DNA from: Desulfotomaculum nigrificans DSM 574
Lineage (GTDB): Bacteria > Bacillota > Desulfotomaculia > Desulfotomaculales > Desulfotomaculaceae
Reading direction: 5' to 3'
Assembly: GCF_000189755.2 (NCBI RefSeq)
Contig: NZ_KI912183.1
Coordinates: 2,445,755-2,509,754, forward strand
Length of the DNA: 64,000 bases
The position numbers and the translations under genes are program-made. The notes beneath the pieces were generated by a model. It ran no database searches. It saw nothing but the letters and a program-made list of their open reading frames with translations, and was not told the DNA's origin. Below are positions 16,859 to 24,635 of the stretch, one piece after another; the stretch's first letter is position 1; each line of letters opens with the position of its first letter.

Positions 16859-16917
16859 TTAAGGTAAAATTTTTATGGTGGGATGACATCTCGCCTCTCA
16901 AATAGGAGGTAATTGTT

Positions 16918-18501
16918 GTGGCCGGCAAATATCTGGTAAACTTTAATGCCAGTGCATTACCTCAGGTAGAAGCAGAATATCTTATCATCGGTGGTGGAAT
17001 TGCCGGGCTGTTTACGGCCTGGGCGGCAGCTCAAGCGGGAGCGCAGGTAACTCTGTTGACCAAGCGCAGCATTGTCGAAAGTAACACTGACCGGGCCCAG
17101 GGAGGTATCGCGGCGGCCCTGGGACAGCACGACTCACCGGAATTACATATGCAAGACACCTTGGTGGCCGGCGCCGGGCTGTGCGATGAAGACGCTGTAC
17201 GTATCCTGGTTACCGAAGGACCGGACAGAGTCAGGGAGTTAATTGACATGGGAGCCTGCTTTGACCGTACCGGTGACCATCTTTGCCTCACCCGGGAGGG
17301 TTGCCACAGTCAACACCGGATTCTTCATGCCCAGGGAGACGCCACCGGGGCGGAAATACTACGGACTTTATACGAAAAGGTAGTGGCGTTACCCAGCGTT
17401 GAAATTTTAGAAGACCAGTATGTGGTGGATTTGCTGGTAAAAGGCAATATCTGCTACGGGGTGCTGGCTTTAGACCAGATTAGCGGGGAATTTCGTGTAT
17501 TTTGGGGCCAGGTGGTGATTTTAGCCACCGGCGGTTCCGGCCGGTTATATAATTACACCACTAACCCCGAAGTGGCCACAGCCGATGGGATAGCCCTGGC
17601 TTACCGGGCCGGCGCGGAAGTGATGGACATGGAATTTATTCAATTCCACCCCACTTCTTTGGTTTTACCGGATGCTCCTCGCTTTTTAATATCGGAGGCG
17701 GTACGGGGTGAAGGGGCGCTGCTGCGTAATGCCCGGGGTGAAAGATTTATGCCCCAGTATCATGGCATGGCCGAATTGGCCCCCAGGGATATCGTATCCC
17801 GGGCAATTCTCAGTGAGATGGCAAAAACCGGGGCTAACTCTGTGTTTCTGGATCTAACCCATTTGGATGCGGACAAAATAAAAGAACGTTTTCCCACCAT
17901 CACCTTAACCTGTTCCCAATATGGTTTAGATATAACCAAAGATTTGATTCCTGTTGCTCCCGCTGCCCATTATATGATGGGTGGGGTCAAAACCGATCTG
18001 TGGGGACAAACTAGTATTGAACGATTATTTTCCTGCGGGGAAGCTAGTTGCTTGGCAGTTCACGGGGCTAACCGCCTGGCCAGCAATTCCTTGCTGGATG
18101 GCCTGGTATTTGGGGGTAGGATTGTGCAAAAGGCCACCGCAATATTAAAAAATAGGATAACTAACAGGCCGGAATTTGGCTGCCAGGAATTACTTTCCGA
18201 TCCTGATGTTGACTTTATAAGTTTGCGTACACAACTGCAGCAAATTATGGGTGAAAAAGTGGGCCCCCTGCGTACAGCTCAACGTTTGGCCGAAGCCCTG
18301 GCCTTTTTTGACCGATGGGCCTATTTAAAAAATTATGAAGTCAAAGAAACTTTTCAAATGGAAGTGCGCAATATGCTGGAGGTGGGCGAATTAATTACTG
18401 AAGCTGCCATGATGCGCACAGAGAGCCGGGGCGGACACTTCCGGTTAGACTATCCTGAGACATCGGAACGCTGGCGCAAACATATTTTACTGAGACGGTA
18501 A
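16918..18501 (+). CDS. nadB: L-aspartate oxidase
   Basis: A 527-residue flavoprotein of the succinate dehydrogenase/fumarate reductase fold. The FAD motif is LIIGGGIAGLFTAWAAA, followed by NTDRAQGGIAAAL, the substrate-binding HRILHAQGDATG, EFIQFHPTSLVL and the C-terminal GANRLASNSLLDGLVFG. It oxidises L-aspartate to iminoaspartate, using fumarate as acceptor in anaerobes. GTG 16918 follows AGGAGGT. It lies between nadA and nadC. Confidence 0.96.
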   Translation: MAGKYLVNFNASALPQVEAEYLIIGGGIAGLFTAWAAAQAGAQVTLLTKRSIVESNTDRAQGGIAAALGQHDSPELHMQDTLVAGAGLCDEDAVRILVTEGPDRVRELIDMGACFDRTGDHLCLTREGCHSQHRILHAQGDATGAEILRTLYEKVVALPSVEILEDQYVVDLLVKGNICYGVLALDQISGEFRVFWGQVVILATGGSGRLYNYTTNPEVATADGIALAYRAGAEVMDMEFIQFHPTSLVLPDAPRFLISEAVRGEGALLRNARGERFMPQYHGMAELAPRDIVSRAILSEMAKTGANSVFLDLTHLDADKIKERFPTITLTCSQYGLDITKDLIPVAPAAHYMMGGVKTDLWGQTSIERLFSCGEASCLAVHGANRLASNSLLDGLVFGGRIVQKATAILKNRITNRPEFGCQELLSDPDVDFISLRTQLQQIMGEKVGPLRTAQRLAEALAFFDRWAYLKNYEVKETFQMEVRNMLEVGELITEAAMMRTESRGGHFRLDYPETSERWRKHILLRR

Positions 18502-18518
18502 AGACGGGGGGTTCTCAA

Positions 18519-19370
18519 GTGGAACTGAATATGATTGAGCTTAAAAAGCTAATAGAGAGCAGCCTGGCAGAGGACATCGGTACCGGGGACATTACCACCA
18601 ACAGCATTGTCCCGGAAGGTTCCACAGCCAAGGGAATCATTTACGTTAAAGAACCGGGAGTGGTGGCCGGGATACCCGTGGCCGAAGCCGTTTTCCGCTT
18701 CCTGGCACCGGAGATTGAAATTAACCGGCGTTCTACGGACGGGGCCTGGGTGGAGCCAGGTACGGTCCTGATGGAGGTAGCGGGGGATGCCCGGGCTATC
18801 TTAACCGGAGAGCGTTTGGCTTTGAATTTTCTACAGCGGATGAGCGGTATCGCCACCCGCACCGCCGCCCTGGTGGAAAAGGTTAAGCTTTACCCGGTGC
18901 GGGTGGTGGACACCAGAAAGACCACACCGGGATTGCGCATGTTAGAAAAATATGCCGTGCGGGTGGGCGGGGGATTTAACCACCGTTATGGTCTGTATGA
19001 TGCTGTATTAATTAAGGATAATCACATAAAAGTGGCCGGGGGAATCACCCAGGCCATTCTGGCCGCCCGACAGAATGTGCCTCACACCGTTAAGATTGAA
19101 GTGGAAGTGGAGGATCTGGCCGGGGTTAGCGAAGCACTGGAGGCTAGGGCCGATGTTATTATGCTGGACAACATGGATCCGGCCACCATGCGGGAAGCAG
19201 TTAAGCTGGTGGATGGTAAGGCGCTGGTGGAAGCATCCGGCGGCATCAGTGAAGAAACCATAACCGCTGTAGCTAAAACCGGGGTGGATCTGATTTCCGT
19301 CGGTGCCCTCACCCACTCCGTCAAAGCCCTGGATATTAGCCTTGATATTGGAGAAATCAAAGGACTTTAG
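18519..19370 (+). CDS. nadC: Nicotinate-nucleotide pyrophosphorylase (quinolinate phosphoribosyltransferase)
   Basis: A 283-residue NadC with LAEDIGTGDITT at the N-terminus, VVDTRKTTPGLRMLEKYAV and GGGFNHRYGLYDAVLIKDNH (phosphoribosyl-diphosphate and quinolinate binding), and VEASGGISEETI near the end. It produces nicotinate mononucleotide, completing the nadABC route. GTG 18519 has GGGGGG 7 nt upstream. Confidence 0.97.
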   Translation: MELNMIELKKLIESSLAEDIGTGDITTNSIVPEGSTAKGIIYVKEPGVVAGIPVAEAVFRFLAPEIEINRRSTDGAWVEPGTVLMEVAGDARAILTGERLALNFLQRMSGIATRTAALVEKVKLYPVRVVDTRKTTPGLRMLEKYAVRVGGGFNHRYGLYDAVLIKDNHIKVAGGITQAILAARQNVPHTVKIEVEVEDLAGVSEALEARADVIMLDNMDPATMREAVKLVDGKALVEASGGISEETITAVAKTGVDLISVGALTHSVKALDISLDIGEIKGL

Positions 19371-19405
19371 TCCTGTCAAAAGGGACCCTGGGAACTATTA
19401 AAGAA

Positions 19406-19450
19406 ACCCCCCCAAAGTACTATGATGTTAATTAAAGACTAGTGGGGGGT
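19406..19450 (+). promoter_or_regulatory. Hairpin able to mask the ribosome binding site of the next gene
   Basis: ACCCCCC (19406-19412) is perfectly complementary to GGGGGGT (19444-19450), which contains the ribosome binding site of the gene starting at 19457. The 31-nt loop is AT-rich. This would lower translation unless the helix is opened. Confidence 0.4.
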
Positions 19451-19456
19451 GTTGTC

Positions 19457-19849
19457 ATGAGAAAGTGTCCCCATGCCGAAGGATTATATAGATGCCGGGC
19501 CCTGGTTGATAATGGTTTTGCCCAAAATACTTTAACCATTCCCGAAAGTTGGTGGCAAAAGTTTTGCCTGGGGGCCAAGTATCACCAGTGCTCCAACTTG
19601 AAAGCCGCCGTCAGTATGAAACAGGAGAAAAGTAAAAAGACCGGTCCGGGTACCTACATTGATAAAGGTGCCGGCACCGGTATGAGCGGCAATTGGGCCA
19701 AGAAACAGAAGAAAAACGATAAAAAAATAAATGCAGTACATGCCCATGGTGGCAAGACCCCGCATTTCTGTGAAAAACCCTGGCGCTCTGCTGATTTAAG
19801 GTTCAGGGTGGTAAATTCCGAATTTTATACCCGGCCATGGTTACCATAG
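19457..19849 (+). CDS. Uncharacterised small Cys-containing protein
   Basis: A 130-residue protein with no family I recognise. The N-terminal part has four cysteines in a C-X8-C ... C-X7-C type arrangement (CPHAEGLYRC, CLGAKYHQC), which could bind a metal. The middle is Lys- and Gly-rich (KKTGPGTYIDKGAGTGMSG, AKKQKKNDKK) and probably flexible. A fifth Cys is near the end. ATG 19457 has GGGGGGT 6 nt upstream; the in-frame GTG at 19442 lies before it. It sits between nadC and birA, two cofactor regions, but no functional link can be read. Confidence 0.6.
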   Translation: MRKCPHAEGLYRCRALVDNGFAQNTLTIPESWWQKFCLGAKYHQCSNLKAAVSMKQEKSKKTGPGTYIDKGAGTGMSGNWAKKQKKNDKKINAVHAHGGKTPHFCEKPWRSADLRFRVVNSEFYTRPWLP

Positions 19850-19921
19850 TTTATTTAAGGGCAACTTTTCATAGGGGGTGTTCTTTTATATTATTTTTGT
19901 TAACCGGAATTAATTATTTGG

Positions 19922-19950
19922 TTGACAAAAGTGCCATACTGGGTTAAAAT
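19922..19950 (+). promoter_or_regulatory. Promoter of birA
   Basis: TTGACA (19922-19927), 17-bp spacer, TAAAAT (19945-19950). Transcription would start near 19957. A longer birA frame beginning with the TTG inside the -35 would therefore not be transcribed, which fixes the start at 19967. Confidence 0.8.
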
Positions 19951-19966
19951 GCCGGCAGGTGATAAA

Positions 19967-20959
19967 ATGCTTGATGCTAAGTACAGGATATTAGAATTAC
20001 TCAAATCCGAAGGATCCGATTTTCTATCCGGGGAGTTTATTTGCCAACAACTCCAGGTATCCAGGACTGCTATTTGGAAAAATATTAAAGCCCTACGCCG
20101 GGACGGTTACCAGATTGAAGCCAGACCCAGGGCAGGTTACCGATTGGTATCAGCACCGGATAGTTTACTGCCGACGGAATGGCAACCGGGCTTGGCATCT
20201 CAATTAATTGGCCGGCAAGCCCGGTATTTTAAAGCCACCGGTTCTACCAACGATGTGGCTAAGGATTTGGCTCGGCAGGGGGCCGCCGAAGGAACGGTGG
20301 TGGTAGCTGAGGAACAAACCACTGGCCGGGGCAGGTTGGGCCGGGTGTGGCAAAGTCCTGCCCAGGCGGGTCTTTACTTTTCAGTTATCCTGTACCCCAT
20401 GGTTAGCCCTATGGAAGTTACCCAGGTGACTCTATTGGCGGCGGTGGCGGTGGTCCGGGCCCTGGCCAGGGAGCTGGGGGTAACAGCCCGGGTTAAATGG
20501 CCCAATGATGTTTATCTAAATGGGTGCAAAATCTGTGGTATTTTAGCCGAAATGGCTGCCGAGGCAGACCGGGTGAAATACCTGGTAGTGGGCATCGGGG
20601 TAAATGTCAACCAGGGGCAGGAGGATTTTGCGGCCTTAGGCAGTACCGCCAGCTCCCTCAAGTTACAAGTGGGCTATCGGGTCAACCGGGCTGCCATATT
20701 AAGGGCCATACTGGAAGAATTGGATCAATTATATGCCCTTTGGCAAACGGAGGGATTTGCTTCTCTAAGGTCTTTGTGGAAGGATGTGGCCCTGTGGTTG
20801 GGCTACTCGGTGCTGGTAAGTGGTGGCCAAAGGAATTGGCAGGGTACGATGGAGGATATTGATGAGAGCGGGGCTCTGGTCCTGCGCATGCCGGATGGCA
20901 CCATTAAAAAGTTTTATTCCGGAGAGGTTTCCCTGCGGCTAAAGACGCAGCAAGTTTAG
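19967..20959 (+). CDS. birA: Bifunctional biotin ligase / biotin repressor
   Basis: About 330 residues. An N-terminal winged helix-turn-helix (SGEFICQQLQVSRTAIWKNI) precedes the biotin-protein ligase core with GRGRLGRVWQSP (biotinyl-AMP loop), VKWPNDVYLNGCKICGIL and VVGIGVNVNQ, and a C-terminal SH3-like cap. It biotinylates acceptor proteins and, as biotinyl-AMP complex, represses transport or synthesis genes. ATG 19967 has GGCAGGTG upstream and lies just after the mapped promoter. A matching operator occurs before bioY, 94 nt after the stop. Confidence 0.95.
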   Translation: MLDAKYRILELLKSEGSDFLSGEFICQQLQVSRTAIWKNIKALRRDGYQIEARPRAGYRLVSAPDSLLPTEWQPGLASQLIGRQARYFKATGSTNDVAKDLARQGAAEGTVVVAEEQTTGRGRLGRVWQSPAQAGLYFSVILYPMVSPMEVTQVTLLAAVAVVRALARELGVTARVKWPNDVYLNGCKICGILAEMAAEADRVKYLVVGIGVNVNQGQEDFAALGSTASSLKLQVGYRVNRAAILRAILEELDQLYALWQTEGFASLRSLWKDVALWLGYSVLVSGGQRNWQGTMEDIDESGALVLRMPDGTIKKFYSGEVSLRLKTQQV

Positions 20960-20998
20960 CATAAAACAAGTCAAGCCTTCGCAGAAAACCTAAAATAA

Positions 20999-21036
20999 GA
21001 CCGGCGGGTGAATATATAATTACATAGAGGCCGGTC
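20999..21036 (+). terminator. Inverted repeat after birA
   Basis: GACCGGC (20999-21005) pairs with GCCGGTC (21030-21036) around a 24-nt AT-rich loop, with further AATA/TATT complementarity outside. It may end birA transcription, but there is no T-run. Confidence 0.35.
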
Positions 21037-21052
21037 ATTATTAATAGATTTA

Positions 21053-21084
21053 TTGTTAACCATATTTATCAATCCGGTTTACGA
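21053..21084 (+). promoter_or_regulatory. BirA operator upstream of bioY
   Basis: TTGTTAACC (21053-21061), 14-bp spacer, GGTTTACGA (21076-21084). This matches the known BirA site TTGTAAACC-N14/16-GGTTTACAA with one mismatch in each arm. It lies 15 nt before the bioY ATG, where bound BirA would block transcription. The adjacent birA gene supports the call. Confidence 0.85.
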
Positions 21085-21098
21085 AGGGATGGGATTAG

Positions 21099-21677
21099 AT
21101 GAAATTATCAACCCGGGAAATAGTGCTGGCTGGACTGATGGCGGCGGTGATGGTGGTGGTTACGGTTATTACCAGGATACCCTTTGTACATAGTGTGGTT
21201 CCCTTTAGTATGCAACCGTTAATAGCCTTATTAGCCGGGATTCTACTGGGACCCAGAATAGGGGCGTTGAGTATGATCGTTTACCTGGCTTTGGGTTTAG
21301 TGGGGGTACAGGTTTTCGCCACCGAACCCTTTGGTGGACCCGGTTATATTCTTAAACCAAGCTTTGGCTTTTTGCTGAGTTATCCCTTGGTGGCCTACAT
21401 CACCGGAAAGATCCTGGGGTACCAACAGAATCCTAAAATTGGAAATTATTTGCTGGCCGCCGGGGTCGGCGTGGTTATTATTTATCTAATAGGTCTACCC
21501 TATGTCTATATGATTCTTAATTTTTACCTGGGTAAAGTTACCTCAGTGGCTACCGTAATAAAATTGTTTTTCCTGCCCTTTATTCTATGGGATCTACTAA
21601 AGGCGGTGGCGGTAGCCGCTCTGGCCCGGGCCATTCACCGGCGCTTGCCGGAATTTTCACCCTCTGTAGAAAAGTAA
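21099..21677 (+). CDS. bioY: Biotin transporter substrate-binding component BioY
   Basis: A 192-residue S-component with about six membrane helices, and the family motifs VPFSMQPLIALLAGILLGPR near residue 40 and GGPGYILKPSFGFLLSYP near 80. It captures biotin and works with the ECF energising module, which is not in this window. A BirA operator lies directly upstream, so expression should fall when biotin is plentiful. No biotin synthesis genes are seen here. Confidence 0.95.
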   Translation: MKLSTREIVLAGLMAAVMVVVTVITRIPFVHSVVPFSMQPLIALLAGILLGPRIGALSMIVYLALGLVGVQVFATEPFGGPGYILKPSFGFLLSYPLVAYITGKILGYQQNPKIGNYLLAAGVGVVIIYLIGLPYVYMILNFYLGKVTSVATVIKLFFLPFILWDLLKAVAVAALARAIHRRLPEFSPSVEK

Positions 21678-21707
21678 AGGCTGTCGGAAATGACCGACAG
21701 CCTTTAC
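21674..21707. terminator. Bidirectional terminator between bioY and the converging gene
   Basis: A 14-bp perfect stem GTAAAGGCTGTCGG / CCGACAGCCTTTAC with a 6-nt loop, overlapping the bioY stop and ending 2 nt before the stop of the minus-strand gene. It serves both converging genes. Confidence 0.85.
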
Positions 21708-21708
21708 T

Positions 21709-22365
21709 TTAAGCCAGGGCAACTTTTTTAATTTCCTCCAGCCCGACTCGCTCCACAAATTTAAACATCCGCTCGCCGTTTTTAGCATTTTCTTTATAGA
21801 AGTTGATGAGCTTGGTGGCTACGGCAACCACCTCATCGATGGTTAAGTCTTCGGCCAATAACTGGCCAATGTGCGGCACTGAGCCGGAGTTACCCCCAAT
21901 TACCACCGTAAAGCCGTTAGGCTTACCAAAGGCCCCAAAGTCCCTCATCCAGGCTTCACAGCAATTCAAGGGGCAGCCGGAGATACCCATTTTTAACTTG
22001 TTGGGCATGGCCATGCCGCTGAATAACTTATCTAGCTTGTCGGCCAGGGCCAGGGAATCCTGTTTACCGTACTTACAGAAAGTGGTACCGGGGCAGGCCT
22101 GAACGCTTCTTACGCACAGACCGGTGGCCGGAGCCGGTTCCATGCCCAAGTCCGCCCATACTTTGTCCACATCCTCACCCTTAATGCCCACTAAAGCAAT
22201 GCGCTGGGAGGCGGTAAGTTTAACCACCGGAATTTGGTATTTTTCTACTGCATCCGCCAGTTTTCGTAATATCTCCGCATTGAGCAAACCCGCCGTGATT
22301 TTGGGTACGATGGCATAGGTTTGATTATCCCTTTGTAAAATCGCGCCTTTTGGATTATCAGCCAT
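21709..22365 (-). CDS. Small nitrite/sulfite reductase-like siroheme-[4Fe-4S] protein
   Basis: A 218-residue protein that corresponds to one half of a sulfite/nitrite reductase. A ferredoxin-like half domain (ASQRIALVGIKGEDVDKVWA) is followed by the siroheme/[4Fe-4S] ligands CPGTTFCKYG and GISGCPLNCCEAW (C-X5-C ... C-X3-C). AAGGAGGAG lies before ATG 22365. The frame runs open further upstream to 22533, but that part precedes the ribosome binding site and is dismissed. Full enzymes have two such halves; single-domain ones occur in sulfate reducers and methanogens and often have no proven activity. It stands alone, convergent with bioY. Confidence 0.85.
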   Translation of the reverse strand: MADNPKGAILQRDNQTYAIVPKITAGLLNAEILRKLADAVEKYQIPVVKLTASQRIALVGIKGEDVDKVWADLGMEPAPATGLCVRSVQACPGTTFCKYGKQDSLALADKLDKLFSGMAMPNKLKMGISGCPLNCCEAWMRDFGAFGKPNGFTVVIGGNSGSVPHIGQLLAEDLTIDEVVAVATKLINFYKENAKNGERMFKFVERVGLEEIKKVALA

Positions 22366-22478
22366 TTTCCACTCCTCCTTAAAAAACAACATATAAACCA
22401 AAAACCTTGACTTAAATTCTACATGTATGGTTATATTACCTGCCTCCAAGGTAAAAATTGGGACAAAAAGTGCTTTTA

Positions 22479-22508
22479 TTGTACTTTTAAAGATAAATTT
22501 GGTAGAAT
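22479..22508 (+). promoter_or_regulatory. Candidate promoter of coaX
   Basis: TTGTAC (22479-22484), 18-bp spacer, TAGAAT (22503-22508), about 57 nt before the coaX start and inside the region between the divergent genes. Confidence 0.45.
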
Positions 22509-22564
22509 TGCTTTTGAGTAATCTGAGAATCATTTACTTTGTACCAGGAAAGGCAGGGAGTATA

Positions 22565-23359
22565 TTGTTACTGGCCATTGATATCGGTAATACCAACATC
22601 GTTTTCGGGGTGTTTTCTGATAAATCATTGGTGGCGGATTGGCGGCTGGCCACGGATCGCAACCGGACGGCCGATGAGTACGGTGTGTTATTAAAGGAAC
22701 TCTTTAACTTATCGGGAATTAACATGAAGTCTGTGGAAGCAATTGTTATCTCTTCGGTGGTGCCACCGGTAAATGCTTTAATAGAATCCATGGCTAAAAA
22801 GTTTTTTCATCTTAACCCTATTTTAGTAGGCCCCGGTATAAAAACCGGCATATCCATTAAGGCCGATAACCCCAGGGAGGTGGGGGCAGACCGTATCGTT
22901 AATGCGGTGGCGGCTTACTCTCTTTATGGTGGACCGCTGATCATCGTTGACTTTGGTACGGCCACCACCTTTTGTTGTGTTACAGCCCGGGGGGAATACC
23001 TGGGCGGGGCCATTGCCCCGGGTATTGGTATCTCCACTGAGGCTTTGTTTTCCAGGGCTGCGAAACTACCCCGGGTGGAATTAATAAAACCCCCTTCGGT
23101 GATTGGCAAAAATACTGTTACCGCCATGCAGTCCGGTATTATTTACGGCTTTGCCGGGCAGGTGGAAATGTTGGTTAAACGCATGAAAGAGGAACTGGGA
23201 GAAGAGGCTAAGGTCATTGCCACCGGGGGATTGGCCAGGGTCATGGCCCAGGAGGTAGCGGTAATTGATAAGATAGAGCCTAACCTGACCTTGATCGGAT
23301 TAAGAATAATTTATGAGCGAAACCGGGCGGCTGTTCATGGAGGTCAACCATGCAGATAG
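22565..23359 (+). CDS. coaX: Type III pantothenate kinase
   Basis: About 264 residues. The ATP-binding motif [16 protein letters not shown] is at the very start, followed by [12 protein letters not shown] and [13 protein letters not shown] of the ASKHA fold. It phosphorylates pantothenate, the product of the pan operon in this window, as the first step to CoA. TTG 22565 follows CAGGGAG at a normal distance; the open frame back to 22427 has no ribosome binding site and exceeds the family length. It overlaps dusB by 10 bp. Confidence 0.94.
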   Translation: MLLAIDIGNTNIVFGVFSDKSLVADWRLATDRNRTADEYGVLLKELFNLSGINMKSVEAIVISSVVPPVNALIESMAKKFFHLNPILVGPGIKTGISIKADNPREVGADRIVNAVAAYSLYGGPLIIVDFGTATTFCCVTARGEYLGGAIAPGIGISTEALFSRAAKLPRVELIKPPSVIGKNTVTAMQSGIIYGFAGQVEMLVKRMKEELGEEAKVIATGGLARVMAQEVAVIDKIEPNLTLIGLRIIYERNRAAVHGGQPCR

Positions 23360-24321
23360 GTTCTGTGAAGCTGGCTAACCCGGTGGTAGCAGCACCTATG
23401 GCCGGTGTAACGGATCGAGCCTACCGCATCCTGGCCCGGGAGCAGGGATGTGGACTGGTGGTGACGGAAATGGTCAGCGATTTGGCTTTAATTTATGCTA
23501 ACCCCCGTACTTACCGCATGTTGGACTTCCGGGGCGAAGCACCGCCCTTAAGTGTACAAATATTTGGTTCTAATCCGGAAACCATGGGCCAGGCCGCAGC
23601 CATTGTAGTTGAGCGAGGGGCCAATATTGTGGACATCAATATGGGTTGCCCCACACCTAAAATCGTTAAAAACGGTGAGGGCAGTGCACTCATGAAAAAC
23701 CCCGGCTTGGCGGCCAGAATTGTAGCCGCGGTGGTGGCGGCTGTGCCAGGCGTACCGGTAACGGTAAAAATGCGTAAGGGCTGGGACGAAACTTCTGTCA
23801 ACGCAGTGGAGTTGGCCCAGGCCGTTGTCGAGGCTGGTGCAGCAGCGGTGGCTGTGCATGGACGAACCCGCAATCAGTTTTACAGCGGTAAAGCTGATTG
23901 GGATATTATCAGACAGGTTAAAGAAGCGGTTAAAGTACCGGTGATTGGCAACGGAGATATTTGGCATGCCCGGGATGCCGCCCGCATGATGGCGGAGACA
24001 GGCTGCGATGGTGTGATGATCGGTCGGGCGGCCATGGGTAATCCCTGGATATTCCGGGATATTATCCATTACCTGGCCAATGGTGAGGAACTGCCGCCGC
24101 CTACACCGGCGGAAAGAATTGCTACCGCCCTCAGGCATCTGGATTTAATGATCGAATCTAAAGGAGAACAGGTGGCAGTTTTTGAAATGCGCAAGCATGC
24201 CGCCTGGTATACTAAAGGCATTCGCGGGGCGGCCCGGGTCAGGGAATTCATTAACAAAGCCAACACCCGGGAAGAAATAGAACATATTTTGCGAAGTCTT
24301 CTTGAACACCGAAAGCACTAG
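23350..24321 (+). CDS. dusB: tRNA-dihydrouridine synthase B
   Basis: A 323-residue FMN enzyme that reduces uridines in tRNA D-loops. Motifs are [35 protein letters not shown] with the catalytic Cys, [15 protein letters not shown] and [21 protein letters not shown] precedes ATG 23350, and the 10-bp overlap with coaX implies coupled translation. Confidence 0.95.
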   Translation: MQIGSVKLANPVVAAPMAGVTDRAYRILAREQGCGLVVTEMVSDLALIYANPRTYRMLDFRGEAPPLSVQIFGSNPETMGQAAAIVVERGANIVDINMGCPTPKIVKNGEGSALMKNPGLAARIVAAVVAAVPGVPVTVKMRKGWDETSVNAVELAQAVVEAGAAAVAVHGRTRNQFYSGKADWDIIRQVKEAVKVPVIGNGDIWHARDAARMMAETGCDGVMIGRAAMGNPWIFRDIIHYLANGEELPPPTPAERIATALRHLDLMIESKGEQVAVFEMRKHAAWYTKGIRGAARVREFINKANTREEIEHILRSLLEHRKH

Positions 24322-24333
24322 GACTCACTCCGG

Positions 24334-24415
24334 GCAAAAACTGGTCGCCCTCCACGCGCCTTCCTGTCGCGAGCGGGCTAACGCGCACTTCCTGTGCGCG
24401 TTCCCAGTTTTTTGT
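24334..24415. repeat. Long composite palindrome, probable dispersed repeat
   Basis: CAAAAACTGG (from about 24335) pairs with CCAGTTTTTTG (ending near 24415). Inside are two smaller hairpins, one a perfect AACGCGCAC-TTCCT-GTGCGCGTT. Both inner hairpins carry TTCCTGT. The base composition is GC-rich and unlike the flanks. The minus-strand frame through it is low-complexity in character and not believed to be a gene. The rest of 24322-24635 holds AT-rich sequence without a clear promoter. Confidence 0.5.
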
Positions 24416-24635
24416 CCTCCGTTCGTCAAGTGCTTTTTGCGGTGCTCCGATAGGGTTCGCTCTTGGATAACAGAAGTCCCTGCTTTTTTGCTTTTTAATT
24501 TTTAAGCTGGTTACTCTAACCATTAACGATTAACCGTGGCAAACCTTTGGGTCAGCCTTTTAATTTTTTGGTATGCTTCCCCTTTTCGGGCATATGATTT
24601 TAAAGTAATACCCATCAGGGAAAGGGGGAAGCTAT

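Noticed and set aside
22366-22533. N-terminal extension of the minus-strand siroheme protein
   Set aside because: It precedes a strong ribosome binding site, would overlap the coaX promoter region, and has no family resemblance.
24251-24523. 90-codon minus-strand frame overlapping dusB and the palindrome
   Set aside because: It runs through the GC-rich palindrome and antisense to the end of dusB, has no ribosome binding site, and reads as translated repeat.
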